Part shown: positions 19,908 through 28,111 of the stretch, in pieces | Layout of the letters: each line of letters opens with the position of its first letter | How positions within the stretch are numbered: position 1 is the stretch's first letter | Source of the DNA: Sporosarcina sp. P33 | Lineage (GTDB): Bacteria > Bacillota > Bacilli > Bacillales_A > Planococcaceae | Direction: 5' to 3' | Length of the DNA stretch: 64,000 nucleotides | Assembly (NCBI RefSeq): GCF_002077155.1 | Contig: NZ_CP015027.1 | Coordinates: 3,171,442 to 3,235,441 of the forward strand | Notes under the pieces: generated by a model | What the model saw: only the letters and a program-made list of their open reading frames with translations | What the model was told of the DNA's origin: nothing | The model's database searches: none | Translations under genes and position numbers: made by a program

Positions 19908-19936
19908 ATGAAAAGAAATTTGAGGAGTGTTACTAA

Positions 19937-20413
19937 ATGGTTTCAGAGAAAAAGTATCCGATGACAGCGTCGGGTAAAGCAAAATTAGAAGAAGAATTAG
20001 AGTATTTGAAAACGGTTAAACGAAAAGAAGTAGTAGAACGCATTAAAATTGCACGCAGTTACGGAGACCTATCTGAAAACTCTGAGTACGATTCAGCGAA
20101 AGAGGATCAGGCATTCGTCGAGGGAAAAATTTCTTCTTTGGAAGGAATGATCCGCAACGCGGTCATTATTACTGAGGATGAATTGAATACAGATGAAGTG
20201 CAACTGGGCAAGACGGTTACTTTTAAAGAAATACCAGACGGAGACGAAGAGACATATACGATTGTCGGTTCGGCTGAAGCCAACCCTCTTGAAGGCTTGA
20301 TTTCAAATGACTCTCCAATTGCAAAAGCATTAATTGGCCGAAAAAAAGATGAAACAGTAAAGATCCAAACTCCCGGCGGTGAAATGTCAGTTGAAATACT
20401 CGAGATAAAATGA
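19937..20413 (+). CDS. greA: Transcription elongation factor GreA
   Basis: GreA rescues backtracked RNA polymerase by stimulating transcript cleavage. The 158-residue protein has the N-terminal coiled coil with the acidic tip ([18 protein letters not shown]) and the C-terminal FKBP-like domain ([17 protein letters not shown]). The ATG follows GAGGAGTG. It is monocistronic between two terminators, and its leader is unusually structured. Confidence 0.97.
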   Translation: MVSEKKYPMTASGKAKLEEELEYLKTVKRKEVVERIKIARSYGDLSENSEYDSAKEDQAFVEGKISSLEGMIRNAVIITEDELNTDEVQLGKTVTFKEIPDGDEETYTIVGSAEANPLEGLISNDSPIAKALIGRKKDETVKIQTPGGEMSVEILEIK

Positions 20414-20420
20414 CACGCGT

Positions 20421-20460
20421 ACCGTCTTCTCACAAGCAGAAGACGGTATTGCTTATTTTT
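20421..20460 (+). terminator. Terminator after greA
   Basis: ACCGTCTTCT and AGAAGACGGT form a perfect 10-bp stem with a 7-nt loop, followed by a T-rich tail. Confidence 0.85.
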
Positions 20461-20516
20461 ACTGTAATCTCCCTTCAGAATATCTACACGATTTCATAAT
20501 AAAGGAGTTGTCCTAA

Positions 20517-21218
20517 GTGGCAGATCGAGATCCAAAGTATTCCAGAACGTCACGAAAACAAGGCAGCAAAGCAAATAAGGTAAACAAAGCATTGAATATT
20601 TCCATCGGTGTCGTAGTTGTGCTCATCGCGGTAGTGGCAATTGTGTTTATCAACGGCAGTAAAAAGGACGAACTCACTGTGGAACAGCCGCAGCAAGCCG
20701 CTAAGTCTGATGACGCTCCAATCGAACCGATTGTGCTTGAAGACGACGAAGAGGCAAAAGAACCCGACACAGAGAGTTCTGAAGCAGACAGCACTGAAGA
20801 ACCGGCAGCAGAAACTTCTGAAGAAAACAGTGCTTCGGTCGTTAATGAAATAGAAGAATCTGCGGAAGAAGAAGATGAGCCGCAGCAAGAAGATCCAAAG
20901 AAAGAAACTTCATCAGACGCCGGTAAAAAATCTGTTGTGGATCCAAACTGGAAACCGATTGGAACGAAGCAAACAGGTCAGCACGTATCCAAATACGACG
21001 GTCAGTCAGCTGACTGGCATGAAAAAAAGAAAGCCATCTCTTATGCTACGGGAATGTCTGAAGACGAATTAATTTTCTTGCGTATTCAAAATGGCGGAGG
21101 CCCGCAAAAATCAGAAGGTATTGTTTCGAGCAGAGATAATTCCAAAAAGTACAAAGTATATCTTGAATGGGTGGACGGTCAAGGCTGGAAACCTGTGAAA
21201 ATGGATGTGCTGAAATAA
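20517..21218 (+). CDS. yrrS: YrrS family protein (DUF1510), single-pass membrane protein
   Basis: A 233-residue protein of unknown function. A basic N terminus precedes one membrane helix (about 29-47, ISIGVVVVLIAVVAIVF). A long Glu/Ser/Asp-rich, probably disordered external linker runs to about 135, then a DUF1510 C-terminal domain (YATGMSEDELIFLRIQNGGG, YLEWVDGQGWKPVKM). AAAGGAG is well placed for the GTG at 20517. In B. subtilis yrrS is beside pbpI, which is absent here. A cell-envelope role is only an inference from topology. Confidence 0.85.
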   Translation: MADRDPKYSRTSRKQGSKANKVNKALNISIGVVVVLIAVVAIVFINGSKKDELTVEQPQQAAKSDDAPIEPIVLEDDEEAKEPDTESSEADSTEEPAAETSEENSASVVNEIEESAEEEDEPQQEDPKKETSSDAGKKSVVDPNWKPIGTKQTGQHVSKYDGQSADWHEKKKAISYATGMSEDELIFLRIQNGGGPQKSEGIVSSRDNSKKYKVYLEWVDGQGWKPVKMDVLK

Positions 21219-21292
21219 TCAGCAAGAATCTGTCAATGTGCTGTGTACTCCGCAGCACATACCAGTAAGTGAAAAAAGAGGAGAGGGCATAC

Positions 21293-21985
21293 ATGAAAAT
21301 AGCAGTCGTAGGTGCAATGGAGGAAGAAGTCGAAATCTTACGCAGAGAAATCGGACTGGGAAAAATCACAACCATCGGCAATTGTGAATTCATCGAAGGG
21401 AAAGTAGGAAAGCATCAGGTCATCGTAACGAAAAGCGGCATAGGTAAAGTAAACGCGGCGATGGCTACGGCAATCCTGCTGCAGAACTACAAACCCGATA
21501 TCGTCCTGAATACAGGTTCTGCGGGCGGAACGAATCCTGACCTCGAAGTAGGAACAGTTGTAATATCTGATTATGTTCTCCATCATGATGTCGATGTAAC
21601 AGCATTCGGCTATGAATTGGGACAAGTTCCTCAGCTTCCGGCCAGCTTTCCATCGGATCCTAACCTGATCAGCCTGGCAAGAGAAGCAGTTATAGAGCTA
21701 GATACATATGAACATGCTGTCGGCACGATCGCTTCAGCCGATACCTTCATGGCAGATCCTGAAAAGGTCCTGCAGGTGAAGAGCAGATTCCCGCGCGTCA
21801 TCGCAGTGGAAATGGAAGCGGCGGCCGTTGCGCAGGTCTGTTATCAGTTTCATACGAAATGCGTTGTCATCCGTGCGTTATCTGATATTGCGGGGAAAGA
21901 ATCGACGGTCAGTTTCGATGAGTTCTTACCGCTGGCCGCCAAACACTCGTCACAGATTGTTTTGCGCGTCATCTCGAAACTTTGA
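21293..21985 (+). CDS. mtnN: 5'-methylthioadenosine/S-adenosylhomocysteine nucleosidase
   Basis: Cleaves the N-glycosidic bond of MTA and SAH in methionine salvage and the activated methyl cycle, feeding ribosyl-homocysteine to LuxS. The 230-residue protein has the N-terminal GAMEEEVEIL (catalytic Glu12 region), NTGSAGG, AVEMEAAAVAQVC and RALSDIAG (catalytic Asp). ATG 21293 follows GAGGAGAGGG; the GTG at 21269 is an upstream in-frame codon without its own site. A small 25-nt hairpin without a T run lies just before it (21236-21260). Confidence 0.96.
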   Translation: MKIAVVGAMEEEVEILRREIGLGKITTIGNCEFIEGKVGKHQVIVTKSGIGKVNAAMATAILLQNYKPDIVLNTGSAGGTNPDLEVGTVVISDYVLHHDVDVTAFGYELGQVPQLPASFPSDPNLISLAREAVIELDTYEHAVGTIASADTFMADPEKVLQVKSRFPRVIAVEMEAAAVAQVCYQFHTKCVVIRALSDIAGKESTVSFDEFLPLAAKHSSQIVLRVISKL

Positions 21986-22052
21986 TGGTTCTATGATAAA
22001 ATTGCTAAGTAGACAGACCAGCAGATCGTTTTGTTGAGAGGAGGGACATTCA

Positions 22053-22133
22053 ATGGGATTCCTAATGGGTGGAGTATTTATTGTCACAGCACTATTGGCA
22101 GCAATTATTTTGCGTGAGGTTAAAGCTGACTAA
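22053..22133 (+). CDS. 26-residue predicted membrane peptide, unknown
   Basis: ATG 22053 follows GAGAGGAGGGA at good spacing and opens a 26-codon frame ending TAA. The peptide MGFLMGGVFIVTALLAAII then LREVKAD is one hydrophobic helix with a short charged C-terminal tail, a typical single-pass micropeptide. It lies 67 nt after mtnN, and a strong terminator starts 10 nt after its stop. I do not recognise a family. The ribosome site, clean stop and terminator support a real gene, but a chance frame cannot be excluded. Confidence 0.6.
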   Translation: MGFLMGGVFIVTALLAAIILREVKAD

Positions 22134-22143
22134 CAATAGAAAC

Positions 22144-22203
22144 AAAGCGTTTCCGATGTGCGGGGGCAAATGCCCTGAACAGCACAAGCGGAAACGCTTT
22201 TTG
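22144..22203. terminator. Bidirectional terminator between micropeptide and sigK
   Basis: AAAGCGTTTCCG and CGGAAACGCTTT form a 12-bp stem holding an inner GGGC/GCCC hairpin, with T tracts on both strands. Confidence 0.85.
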
Positions 22204-22205
22204 CA

Positions 22206-22904
22206 TTATTGGTATTCATGCTTAAATGACTGATACAATTTAACAATTGCTCGTTTTTCGATGCGTGATACGTAACTTCTTGAGATATTCAGCTGTTCAG
22301 CGATTTCTTTTTGAGTCATGGGCTGATCATCAAGCAGGCCATATCGTCTCTGAATAATTTCAAGTTCACGAGCATCCAGCTTATTCAAATGACGGTAAAG
22401 CCGCTCTTTTTGTTCATTCTGCTCAACGGTGGTTTGTGGGGGGACATCATCAGTTTGGAGAAGGTCTGCTATTTCTAGAGATTGCCCGTCTTTATCGAGG
22501 CCAATAGGTTCGTAGAGTGATACGTCTTTTTGCACCTTTTTCTGTGTTCGTAAATACATAAGGATTTCATTTTCAATACAGCGTGCAGCGTACGTGGCGA
22601 GCTTGGTTTTGCGGTCCGGCGTAAAACTGTTGACAGCTTTCATCAGACCAATCGCGCCAATCGAAATATAATCATCGAGCAGCTCGTGCTTAGGCTGGAA
22701 CTTCTTGACGATATGGGCGACTAAACGCATATTGTGCTCAATGAGTTCATCACGGGCACTTTCATCACCTTCTGCCAATCGTTGTAAGCACTCGGCCTCT
22801 TCTTTTTTCGATAACGGCCGAAGGAATGCCTGCCCTCTGATGTAACCGATCAGCGCGGGGATCTCTAGCCATAATTGCATGACAGCCAAGAAAAACCCGC
22901 TCAT
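22206..22904 (-). CDS. sigK: Sporulation sigma factor SigK (uninterrupted pro-SigK)
   Basis: The late mother-cell sigma factor that drives coat and cortex genes. The 232-residue product has a hydrophobic pro-sequence of about 20-28 residues, region 2 (EHNMRLVAHIVKKF, TKLATYAARCIENEILMYLR) and region 4 with the helix-turn-helix (MTQKEIAEQLNISRSYVSRIEKRA). The pro-sequence means activation by membrane proteolysis, as in B. subtilis. The gene is continuous, whereas in B. subtilis 168 it is split by the skin prophage-like element. ATG 22904 follows GGAGGTGG. A SigE-like promoter lies upstream. Confidence 0.95.
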   Translation of the reverse strand: MSGFFLAVMQLWLEIPALIGYIRGQAFLRPLSKKEEAECLQRLAEGDESARDELIEHNMRLVAHIVKKFQPKHELLDDYISIGAIGLMKAVNSFTPDRKTKLATYAARCIENEILMYLRTQKKVQKDVSLYEPIGLDKDGQSLEIADLLQTDDVPPQTTVEQNEQKERLYRHLNKLDARELEIIQRRYGLLDDQPMTQKEIAEQLNISRSYVSRIEKRAIVKLYQSFKHEYQ

Positions 22905-22931
22905 GTGACCACCTCCGATTATTGGTACTTT

Positions 22932-22959
22932 ACTCTATGCAAACAACGGAAGGTCTATC
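22932..22959 (-). promoter_or_regulatory. Possible SigE promoter of sigK
   Basis: On the minus strand GATAGAC (-35) and CATAGAGT (-10) are 13 bp apart, close to the SigE pattern (kmATATT, 13-15 bp, cATAcanT). sigK is a SigE/SpoIIID target in B. subtilis. Confidence 0.4.
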
Positions 22960-22986
22960 ACTGGCAAGAAAAGCGATGAAATCAGA

Positions 22987-23024
22987 CATAGTTGTGCGTG
23001 CAGTCTACACAACTATGTTATAAT
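22987..23024 (+). promoter_or_regulatory. Promoter with 10-bp dyad upstream of yqeG operon
   Basis: CATAGTTGTG (22987-22996) and CACAACTATG (23008-23017) are a perfect inverted repeat with an 11-bp spacer. Its right end supplies the TG of an extended -10, TGTTATAAT (TATAAT at 23019-23024). No good -35 is seen. The dyad lies where a repressor would block polymerase. Confidence 0.55.
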
Positions 23025-23059
23025 CAGACAAGAATTTGTTGTAGGGCGGAGAGGATAAT

Positions 23060-23575
23060 GTGTTAAATCATTTTTTACCGAGCGCGTATGTTAAATCAGT
23101 ATTGTCAATCAAACCTGAACAGTTAATTGAAAAAGGGTTCAAGGGTATTATTACGGATTTAGACAACACACTCGTTGAATGGGATCGTGCAGATGCTACG
23201 CAAGATATTATGGCGTGGTTTGAATCTATGCGCGATGCAGGTCTGCAAATTACAGTTGTTTCCAATAACCATATAGAGCGTGTCAGTCATTTTTGTGATC
23301 CATTGGGCATTCCGTATATTTGTGAAGCGCGGAAGCCGATGAAAAAAGCCTTCTATCAGGCACTGGCTACACTAGGACTGCCGAAAGAGGAAGTTGTCAT
23401 GATTGGCGATCAATTACTGACGGATGTGTTGGGTGCAAATCGTGTGGGCTTGCAGACGATATTAGTCGTTCCTGTGGCAAGTTCTGACGCCACGATTACA
23501 AAGTTTAACCGGGCGATAGAGCGCCGGATCATGGCAAGGTTCAAAAGAAAAGGATTACTTACGTGGGAGGACTGA
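23060..23575 (+). CDS. yqeG: YqeG family HAD-superfamily phosphatase
   Basis: A 171-residue HAD-type hydrolase. GIITDLDNTLVEWD holds the catalytic DxD-type motif I, TVVSNNH motif II, KPMKKAF the motif III lysine and VMIGDQLLTDVLGANR motif IV. The cellular substrate is not known; the family is sometimes annotated as a mitochondrial PGP phosphatase homologue. GTG 23060 follows GGAGAGG and gives the B. subtilis N terminus. First gene of the operon running to yqeM; its end is only 2 nt before the yqeH start. Confidence 0.93.
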   Translation: MLNHFLPSAYVKSVLSIKPEQLIEKGFKGIITDLDNTLVEWDRADATQDIMAWFESMRDAGLQITVVSNNHIERVSHFCDPLGIPYICEARKPMKKAFYQALATLGLPKEEVVMIGDQLLTDVLGANRVGLQTILVVPVASSDATITKFNRAIERRIMARFKRKGLLTWED

Positions 23576-23577
23576 AT

Positions 23578-24678
23578 TTGGAATCAATCAAATGTATTGG
23601 ATGCGGTATTACCATCCAAACGGCAGATAAAACGGCTGAGGGCTATGCACCGCCTGCAGCCTTAGAGAAGGAAGATGTCATCTGTCAGCGCTGTTTTAAA
23701 TTACGGAACTATAATGAACTGCAGCCGGTTTCTCTATCGGGAGACGATTTTCTGGCGATTCTGAACGGAATTGGCGAAAAAGAAGGCTTAATCGTCAAAG
23801 TGGTGGATATCTTTGATTTCAACGGAAGCTGGATCCATGGTCTGCATCGGTTCGTAGGGAAAAAAGACATTTTACTGATCGGCAATAAAGCGGATATTCT
23901 TCCTAAGTCAATCAATCCTAAACGTGTAACGAATTGGATGAAAGAAGAAGCGGCGAAGCTTGGATTGAAACCTGCTGATGTGCTGCTGGTTTCTGCAGTA
24001 AAAGGCAACGGCATGAGTGAAGCGCTTGATGCCATCGAAACATACCGCAAAGGCAAAGACGTCTATGTAGTCGGATGCACAAATGTCGGAAAATCTACGT
24101 TCATTAATCGGATTATCAAAGAGGCGACAGGTATGGAAGATGTCATTACGACATCTTATTTCCCGGGCACCACGCTTGATGTGGTCGAGATTCCGTTGGA
24201 TGACGGAAAATCATTAATGGATACACCGGGAATCATTAACGATCACCAGATGGCACATCATCTGGATGCGCATGATCTGAAATTGATAACACCCAAAAAA
24301 GAATTGAAGCCGAAAGTCTATCAGCTGAATGCAGAGCAGACTATATTCATCGGCGGACTGGCCCGCTTTGATTTTATTCAGGGAGAACGTTCTTCATTCA
24401 ATATTTATGCGGCAAATGGTCTGCCGCTGCACAGGACAAAGCTGGAAAATGCGGATGAATTATTTGCGAATCATCTCGGCGATATGCTGTCACCGCCAGG
24501 TCCGGCCTCTCTTGAAAAACTGCCTCCGCTTGTGCGGCATGAATTTTCGATTAAGAAGGCAAAAATGGATTTGGTTATTTCAGGTCTCGGGTGGATCACG
24601 GTTCAGCATGCGAATGTGAAGGTGGCTGTTCATGCACCGAAGGGTGTAAATGTGGAAATTAGGCCTTCATTGATCTAA
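23578..24678 (+). CDS. yqeH: Ribosome biogenesis GTPase YqeH
   Basis: A circularly permuted GTPase needed for 30S subunit assembly. The N-terminal zinc finger is C6-IG-C9 with ICQRC further on. The GTPase motifs then run in permuted order: NKAD (G4), then CTNVGKSTF (G1), then DTPG (G3). The C-terminal region is the RNA-interacting TRAP-like domain. TTG 23578 with GGAGG eight bases upstream gives 366 residues, exactly the B. subtilis length. A longer GTG start at 23563 overlaps yqeG. Confidence 0.95.
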   Translation: MESIKCIGCGITIQTADKTAEGYAPPAALEKEDVICQRCFKLRNYNELQPVSLSGDDFLAILNGIGEKEGLIVKVVDIFDFNGSWIHGLHRFVGKKDILLIGNKADILPKSINPKRVTNWMKEEAAKLGLKPADVLLVSAVKGNGMSEALDAIETYRKGKDVYVVGCTNVGKSTFINRIIKEATGMEDVITTSYFPGTTLDVVEIPLDDGKSLMDTPGIINDHQMAHHLDAHDLKLITPKKELKPKVYQLNAEQTIFIGGLARFDFIQGERSSFNIYAANGLPLHRTKLENADELFANHLGDMLSPPGPASLEKLPPLVRHEFSIKKAKMDLVISGLGWITVQHANVKVAVHAPKGVNVEIRPSLI

Positions 24679-24701
24679 ACAAAGGCGGGGGGAATGGGGT
24701 A

Positions 24702-25523
24702 ATGAAAAAGTGGTATGCAGTGCTGGGCGATCCCATCGCACAATCGATGTCGCCGGTCATGCATGATCAGTGGCTCAGTGAAAACAATCTCGATGCGACA
24801 TATATACCGATTCATGCAGCGGCGGATAATCTTGAGCAAGCTGTCAGCAGCTTGCGGACACTTGGATGCAGCGGCTGGAACGTGACGGTGCCTCACAAAC
24901 AGACAATACTTCCGTTGCTTGATGAAGTGGATGAATCGGCAAAGGTTATGAACGCAGTCAACACCGTTTATCATACAGAAGACGGAAAGCTGGCCGGTGC
25001 AAATACAGACGGTGCGGGTTTTGTGAAATCGCTGCAGGAGTTTACGGATGCAGTGAATGGTCCTGTGCTGGTAATCGGTGCCGGCGGTGCAGCGAGAGGT
25101 ATTGCCTTTGCGCTGCAGTCGGCAGGTTTCGGCCCGCTTTATTTTACTAACCGGACCGCGTCCAGAGCCGCTGAACTTGCTGCGGATATGGAGGACGGCC
25201 ACGCACTGTCTATAGAAGACGCGGAAGAGCGGCTGTCGGAGTTCGGCCTGATTGTGCAAACGACTTCTGTCGGCATGAATTTTGCGCAGGAGGGTATACC
25301 GCTTAATCCAAAAAATATGTCCAGCGGTGCTGTTGCAGCGGATATTATTTATAATCCGCTCGAAACAGAATTTTTACGGCTTGCAAAAAAGGCAGGCGCA
25401 CAGACGATGAACGGTGTAGGAATGTTCGTCCATCAGGGGGCGCTCGCTTTTGAAAAGTGGACAGGCGTCTATCCTGACACAAAAAAAATGATTGATACGA
25501 TTACAATGAAAGTTGGCGGGTAA
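24702..25523 (+). CDS. aroE: Shikimate dehydrogenase
   Basis: Reduces 3-dehydroshikimate to shikimate with NADPH in aromatic amino acid synthesis. The 273-residue protein has the substrate site GDPIAQSMSPVMHD, the catalytic Lys in NVTVPHKQTILP, NTVY..AGANTDGAGF, and the Rossmann loop VIGAGGAARGI followed by NRT. Inserted between yqeH and yhbY, the usual Bacillales position. Normal length and start. Confidence 0.96.
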   Translation: MKKWYAVLGDPIAQSMSPVMHDQWLSENNLDATYIPIHAAADNLEQAVSSLRTLGCSGWNVTVPHKQTILPLLDEVDESAKVMNAVNTVYHTEDGKLAGANTDGAGFVKSLQEFTDAVNGPVLVIGAGGAARGIAFALQSAGFGPLYFTNRTASRAAELAADMEDGHALSIEDAEERLSEFGLIVQTTSVGMNFAQEGIPLNPKNMSSGAVAADIIYNPLETEFLRLAKKAGAQTMNGVGMFVHQGALAFEKWTGVYPDTKKMIDTITMKVGG

Positions 25524-25525
25524 AC

Positions 25526-25816
25526 ATGTTAACAGGTAAACAAAAAAGATTTCTGCGCAGTGAAGCGCATCATTTGGATCCATTGTTCCAAATCGGAAAA
25601 AGCGGTTTGACAGAAGCGATCCTTGTGCAAATTGACGAAGCGCTTGAAGCACGTGAGCTATTGAAGGTAAGTGTTCTTCAGAATTGCGACGAAGATAAAA
25701 ATGAAATTGCGGAAAAAATTGGCGCGTACAAAGGGATTCATGTAGTTCAGATTATAGGCAGCACGATTGTTCTATACAGAGAGTCAGCAGAGAAAAAACG
25801 CATACAATTACCGTAA
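25526..25816 (+). CDS. yhbY: YhbY family RNA-binding protein (CRM domain, YqeI)
   Basis: A 96-residue CRS1-YhbY (CRM) domain protein that binds ribosomal RNA or pre-ribosomes. The family block LTGKQKRFLRSEAHHLDPLF and the GxxG-like loop IGKSGLTEAI are at the N terminus; VVQIIGSTIVLYRES is the last strand region. It starts 2 nt after aroE stops, so translation is probably coupled. Confidence 0.93.
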   Translation: MLTGKQKRFLRSEAHHLDPLFQIGKSGLTEAILVQIDEALEARELLKVSVLQNCDEDKNEIAEKIGAYKGIHVVQIIGSTIVLYRESAEKKRIQLP

Positions 25817-25826
25817 GGAGAATCAG

Positions 25827-26411
25827 ATGAAACGAATCGGCATTTTGGGCGGAACTTTTAATCCGCCGCACACCGGACATTTATTGATTGCCAATGAAGT
25901 GCGCTATGCGCTGGAACTGGACGAGGTATGGCTGATGCCGGCTGCTGTTCCGCCGCATAAGACAGCCGCGGGGGACGCGACTGCAGAGCAGCGTCTGCAA
26001 ATGGTGAAATTGGCAGCGGATGAAATCGAAGGTCTGCGTGCTTCGTCGTTTGAAATTGAACGCGGCGGTGTATCGTACACATATGATACAATGTCGCAAT
26101 TAGTAAAAAACGAACCGGACTGTGACTTTTATTTTATCATTGGCGGCGATATGATTGATCAGCTGCCGGCGTGGCACCGGATTGAAGAGCTGCTGCAGAT
26201 CGTGACCTTTATAGGTGTCAAACGCCCAGGTGCTGACAATGTTTCTGAAATTCCGGTGCGATTGGTGGAAACGCCGCAGCTAGATTTATCATCCACACTG
26301 ATACGCCGGCGTTTTGCCGAAGACGGAACAGTGCAGCTGCTGGTTCCGCCGGCTGTCGAAGCTTACATTCGAGAGGAGAGATTATATGGATCTTCAACAA
26401 GTTCGAAATGA
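25827..26411 (+). CDS. nadD: Nicotinate-nucleotide adenylyltransferase NadD
   Basis: Adenylates nicotinate mononucleotide to deamido-NAD, the shared step of de novo and salvage NAD synthesis. The 194-residue protein has the nucleotidyltransferase signature GGTFNPPHTGH (residues 8-18) and the C-terminal SSTLIRRRF motif. ATG 25827 follows AAGGAG. Its last 26 nt overlap the start of yqeK. Confidence 0.96.
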   Translation: MKRIGILGGTFNPPHTGHLLIANEVRYALELDEVWLMPAAVPPHKTAAGDATAEQRLQMVKLAADEIEGLRASSFEIERGGVSYTYDTMSQLVKNEPDCDFYFIIGGDMIDQLPAWHRIEELLQIVTFIGVKRPGADNVSEIPVRLVETPQLDLSSTLIRRRFAEDGTVQLLVPPAVEAYIREERLYGSSTSSK

Positions 26412-26958
26412 CCTGGAGCGGCGTTTGCCGAAAGAGCGCTATGAACACGTATTGCGTGTCACGGAAACGGCAATGAAATTAGCGGAAGAAGTGGGAGTTT
26501 CAGTGGAGAAGGCTGAAATTGCCGGCCTCTTTCATGATTACGCCAAGTTTATGAACAAAGAGGAATTACTGGAATTGCTGAAACGTGACGAAGAGTATGA
26601 ACTGTACGTAAAGTATCACTCGGAACTGTGGCACGCACCAGTCGGAGCGCTGCTTGCGAAAGAGCGTTATGGAGTCGACGATGATGAAATTTTGCAGGCC
26701 ATCCGTTTCCATACGACAGGCCGTGCAGGTATGGGCGAGTTGGAGAAGGTAATCTACATCGCCGATCTGATCGAGCCGGGCCGGAAGTTTCCGGGCATCA
26801 ATGAGTTGCGCCAGCGGATTGACGGTGAACCGCTGGAAGATCAAATGACGGAGTGCATTCAGCATACGCTGCAGTTCTTGGTTCACAAGTACGCAGTTAT
26901 ATTCCCTTATTCATTTGATTGTTATAATGAACATGTACGCAGAAGAAAGGAACAGTGA
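26386..26958 (+). CDS. yqeK: HD-domain Ap4A hydrolase YqeK
   Basis: A 190-residue HD-domain protein. ERYEHVLRVTETAM, GLFHDYAKFM (the HD pair), WHAPVGALLA and IRFHTTGRAGM supply the metal ligands. B. subtilis YqeK is a symmetrical diadenosine tetraphosphatase. ATG 26386 follows GAGAGGAGAG and lies inside the nadD 3' end, so the two are translationally coupled. Confidence 0.94.
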   Translation: MDLQQVRNDLERRLPKERYEHVLRVTETAMKLAEEVGVSVEKAEIAGLFHDYAKFMNKEELLELLKRDEEYELYVKYHSELWHAPVGALLAKERYGVDDDEILQAIRFHTTGRAGMGELEKVIYIADLIEPGRKFPGINELRQRIDGEPLEDQMTECIQHTLQFLVHKYAVIFPYSFDCYNEHVRRRKEQ

Positions 26959-26961
26959 AAT

Positions 26962-27306
26962 ATGCCAACATTATTAGAATTAGCATACAAGGCAGTAGAC
27001 AGTAAGAAAGCAGAAGACATCGTAGTATTAAACATGGAGGGCATCTCACTGATAGCAGATCAATTCATCATTTGTCATGCCAACTCAGAGCGTCAGGTAC
27101 AGGCAATTGCCCGTGAAGTGGCTGACCAGGCTTCCAAAGAAGGCTTCACAGTGAAGCGCATGGAAGGGTTTGACGCAGGCCGCTGGATACTGGTCGATTT
27201 GCTCGACGTTGTAGTCCATGTGTTCCATAGAGACGAGCGCGGATTCTATAACTTAGAAAAGTTATGGGGAGACGCACCGCAGTTAGACGTGGCGACCGAT
27301 CAATGA
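26962..27306 (+). CDS. rsfS: Ribosomal silencing factor RsfS
   Basis: Binds ribosomal protein L14 (uL14) and blocks subunit joining when nutrients fall. The 114-residue sequence shows the RsfS/Iojap features: AYKAVDSKKAEDIVVLNM, ADQFIICHANSERQVQAIA, and WILVDLLDVVVHVFHRDERGFYNLE-type C terminus. It lies 3 nt after yqeK and its stop overlaps the yqeM ATG. Confidence 0.96.
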   Translation: MPTLLELAYKAVDSKKAEDIVVLNMEGISLIADQFIICHANSERQVQAIAREVADQASKEGFTVKRMEGFDAGRWILVDLLDVVVHVFHRDERGFYNLEKLWGDAPQLDVATDQ

Positions 27307-28043
27307 CTTCTTCTTATTCAGCGTTCGCCCCAATTTATGACGAACTGATGAATGATATCCCGTATGACGCCTATGTCGAGTTACTCGATTTGGCGTCTGC
27401 AGGCGTTTTCGGGAAAAAAGTTTTGGATATTGGCTGCGGAACTGGCTTGCTTTCCGCGATGCTCGCAAAAAAAGGCGCCAAGGTCACGGGGGTCGACCTG
27501 TCTGCGGACATGCTTGAAGTGGCCGCTCACCGTGCGCAGTCCCTTTCGCTCGATATCGAATTCATAGAACAGCCGATGCAGCAGCTGGATGTGGGTGATA
27601 CGTTCGACGCAGCGGTCATATCCATTGACTCGTTGAATTACGTCATCAGACAAGCCGATGTTGAGGAAACATTCCGGCGGATTTACAGCGCCCTGAATAA
27701 AGGCGGCGTGTTGTTATTTGACGTGCATTCCCTATTCAAAATGGATGAAATTTTTCTCGAAGGACCATTCATATTCGATAATCAGCGGATTACGTATGTA
27801 TGGCAGACGGCTCCCGGAGATGAGCTTCATTCAATTTATTCGGAGCTGGCGTTTTTCGTGAAACAGGAAGACGGCTCATACCGCCGATTCAATGAAGTAC
27901 ATATGCAACGCTCTTTTGCTGTGCCTGAGTATGTCCAGATGCTTGAAGAAGCGGGATTTCAGATAGAGCGAATTTTTGCGGACTGGGAAGATGAAGCCCC
28001 GGATGAAGAAAGCGAAAGGATATTTTTCCAAGCACGTAAATAG
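27303..28043 (+). CDS. yqeM: SAM-dependent methyltransferase YqeM
   Basis: A 246-residue class I methyltransferase of unknown substrate. YSAFAPIYDELMNDIPYD is the N-terminal cap, VLDIGCGTGLLSAMLA the SAM loop, and DVHSLFKM the post-motif region. The ATG overlaps the rsfS stop (ATGA). It is the last gene of the yqeG-to-yqeM run, followed by a short gap and comEA. The B. subtilis equivalent (247 residues) is uncharacterised. Confidence 0.9.
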   Translation: MTSSYSAFAPIYDELMNDIPYDAYVELLDLASAGVFGKKVLDIGCGTGLLSAMLAKKGAKVTGVDLSADMLEVAAHRAQSLSLDIEFIEQPMQQLDVGDTFDAAVISIDSLNYVIRQADVEETFRRIYSALNKGGVLLFDVHSLFKMDEIFLEGPFIFDNQRITYVWQTAPGDELHSIYSELAFFVKQEDGSYRRFNEVHMQRSFAVPEYVQMLEEAGFQIERIFADWEDEAPDEESERIFFQARK

Positions 28044-28111
28044 TTCTTTCATAGTTTTTTTGAATCGGGTATAGTTAAGGGGACTCCATACGGTGCTGAA
28101 AGAAAGGATTG

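Noticed and set aside
21236..21260. ATGTGCTG/CAGCACAT hairpin before mtnN
   Set aside because: No T run and no known riboswitch features. An S-box would need much more conserved sequence. Kept only as a note under mtnN.
24675..25259. 194-residue minus-strand frame
   Set aside because: Antisense to aroE without supporting signals.
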